Origin: Streptomyces sp. NRRL B-1347
GTDB taxonomy: Bacteria; Actinomycetota; Actinomycetes; Streptomycetales; Streptomycetaceae
Length of the DNA: 64,000 nucleotides
Reading direction: 5' to 3'
Assembly: GCF_000720325.1 (NCBI RefSeq)
Contig: NZ_JOJM01000018.1
Location: 62,001 to 126,000, forward strand
In this document: positions 63,428 to 64,000 of the stretch, piece after piece
Numbering within the stretch: position 1 is the stretch's first letter
Layout of the letters: each line of letters opens with the position of its first letter
Notes under the pieces: model-generated
The model's input: only the letters and a program-made list of their open reading frames with translations
The model's database searches: none
Told to the model about the DNA's origin: nothing
Program-made: the position numbers and the translations under genes

Positions 63428-64000
63428 CTACCGTATCCGCTGCCGCTGCGAGTTGCACCCGTAGAAGTAACCGCAGAAGACCGTGTACGGACCACGGTTG
63501 GCGGTCTCGGGATTGTAGATGACGTTTCCGCTGTTGTCCGTGTTGCGGGCGGCCGTGCCGCCGGGCTTGTGGCCCCAGAACCCCTCGTTCTGCTTGCGGA
63601 ACCAGTGGAAGTCGATGAAGCCGGGGCCGGGGGCGATGACCAGCGCCACCAAATAGCGCGGCTTCTCGGAGTCGGGGAAGCAGTCGAACCTGTGGTGCAT
63701 GCCGTCGCACAGCGAAGCACGCGTCACTTCGGCACAGGTGATGGCCTTGTACATGTTGCCGCAGCCACGGCCGGGCTGGGCGAACGTATTCGTCCGCCAG
63801 TTGCTCGCGTAGTTGTAGCAGTTGTTGTTCAGGCGGACGGTCGCGTCGTTGTTCCAGAATCCCGGGTTGAATGCCCCGAGTTCGATGGTGCAGGCGGCTT
63901 TGGTGGAGACCTCTCCCGATCCCTCCGCCGACCCCTGTTCGGCTTCCGGTGCCGCTTCCGCCGGAGTGGTCTGGTCGGTGACGGTGACCCGGGCGGGAGC
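63428..64000 (-). CDS. Probable secreted Cys-containing protein, 3' part
   Basis: The frame is open to base 64000, so the N-terminus lies outside the window and the Met codon at 63754 is internal. The visible 190 residues begin with a Pro/Ala/Glu/Gly-rich linker and then a compact domain with about eight Cys: CYNYASNWRTN, TFAQPGRGCGNMY, VALVIAPGPGFIDFHWFRKQ, GHKPGGTAARNTDNSG and YTVFCGYFYGC. The Cys pairs and linker suggest an extracytoplasmic protein. I recognise the pattern from other bacterial hypothetical proteins but know no function. Confidence 0.8.
   Translation of the reverse strand, partial: APARVTVTDQTTPAEAAPEAEQGSAEGSGEVSTKAACTIELGAFNPGFWNNDATVRLNNNCYNYASNWRTNTFAQPGRGCGNMYKAITCAEVTRASLCDGMHHRFDCFPDSEKPRYLVALVIAPGPGFIDFHWFRKQNEGFWGHKPGGTAARNTDNSGNVIYNPETANRGPYTVFCGYFYGCNSQRQRIR

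Overview
The window reads as chromosomal DNA of a Streptomyces or a close relative. GC is very high, third codon positions are almost always G or C, GTG starts are common, and the gene families (MbtH-linked NRPS, LuxR-type ATPase regulators, HATPase anti-sigma-like proteins, PadR, XRE-cupin) are typical of streptomycetes. I saw no tRNA, rRNA, CRISPR array, insertion sequence or phage gene.

Region 1 (1-8.5 kb): the 3' part of a nonribosomal peptide synthetase gene. It enters at the end of a condensation/epimerization-type domain and continues C-A-T-C-A-T-E with no thioesterase. mbtH and a GNAT acetyltransferase gene follow, overlapping by four bases. A large hairpin closes the operon.

Region 2 (8.6-13.7 kb): a possible oxygen/NO-response island. 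It has a flavohaemoglobin-like globin-reductase, a membrane protein ORF, a truncated cytochrome c oxidase subunit I (ctaD) and a DevS/DosT-like two-GAF kinase that keeps the haem-ligand His, next to a DevR-like regulator. Three similar GGG-N8-CCC dyads lie upstream of the globin and in the ctaD/kinase divergent region.

Region 3 (13.9-34.4 kb): ordinary accessory genes. These are a VOC protein, a PadR/membrane-protein pair with a clear operator-like palindrome, an epoxide hydrolase divergent from an XRE-cupin regulator, GNAT, two methyltransferases, an HATPase protein divergent from a large LuxR-type regulator with a His-rich repeat, a secreted subtilase, aliphatic amidase, a secreted carboxylesterase, a broken histidine kinase, a DUF6817-like protein, an ascorbate-type PTS (fused EIIA-EIIB plus EIIC) and a PAP2 phosphatase.

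Region 4 (34.5-62.1 kb): one continuous leftward run of 21 genes for a cell-surface polysaccharide, many overlapping by four bases. In transcription order it encodes a priming phosphoglycosyltransferase, a GDP-mannose 6-dehydrogenase-like enzyme, a GT4, two Wzz-like proteins with degenerate ATPase domains, an asparagine-synthetase-like amidotransferase, a fused MDR/Gfo-Idh-MocA oxidoreductase, a heparinase II/III-family protein, a beta-helix lipoprotein and a Wzy/ligase. A second GT4 follows, then a nucleotide-sugar cassette (C-methyltransferase, glucose-1-phosphate cytidylyltransferase, PIG-L deacetylase, NAD epimerase, DUF4910 protein), a Wzx-type flippase, a GT2, a pyruvyl transferase, an RmlC-like epimerase and a class III aminotransferase. 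Together these suggest a Wzx/Wzy-type polymer that contains uronic acid, possibly amidated, methyl-branched and pyruvylated. This is the best candidate in the window for an undescribed system.

Region 5 (62.1-64 kb): about 900 bases of mostly non-coding leader/promoter DNA, a small hypothetical gene, a strong terminator hairpin, and the 3' part of a gene for a cysteine-containing protein that runs off the window.
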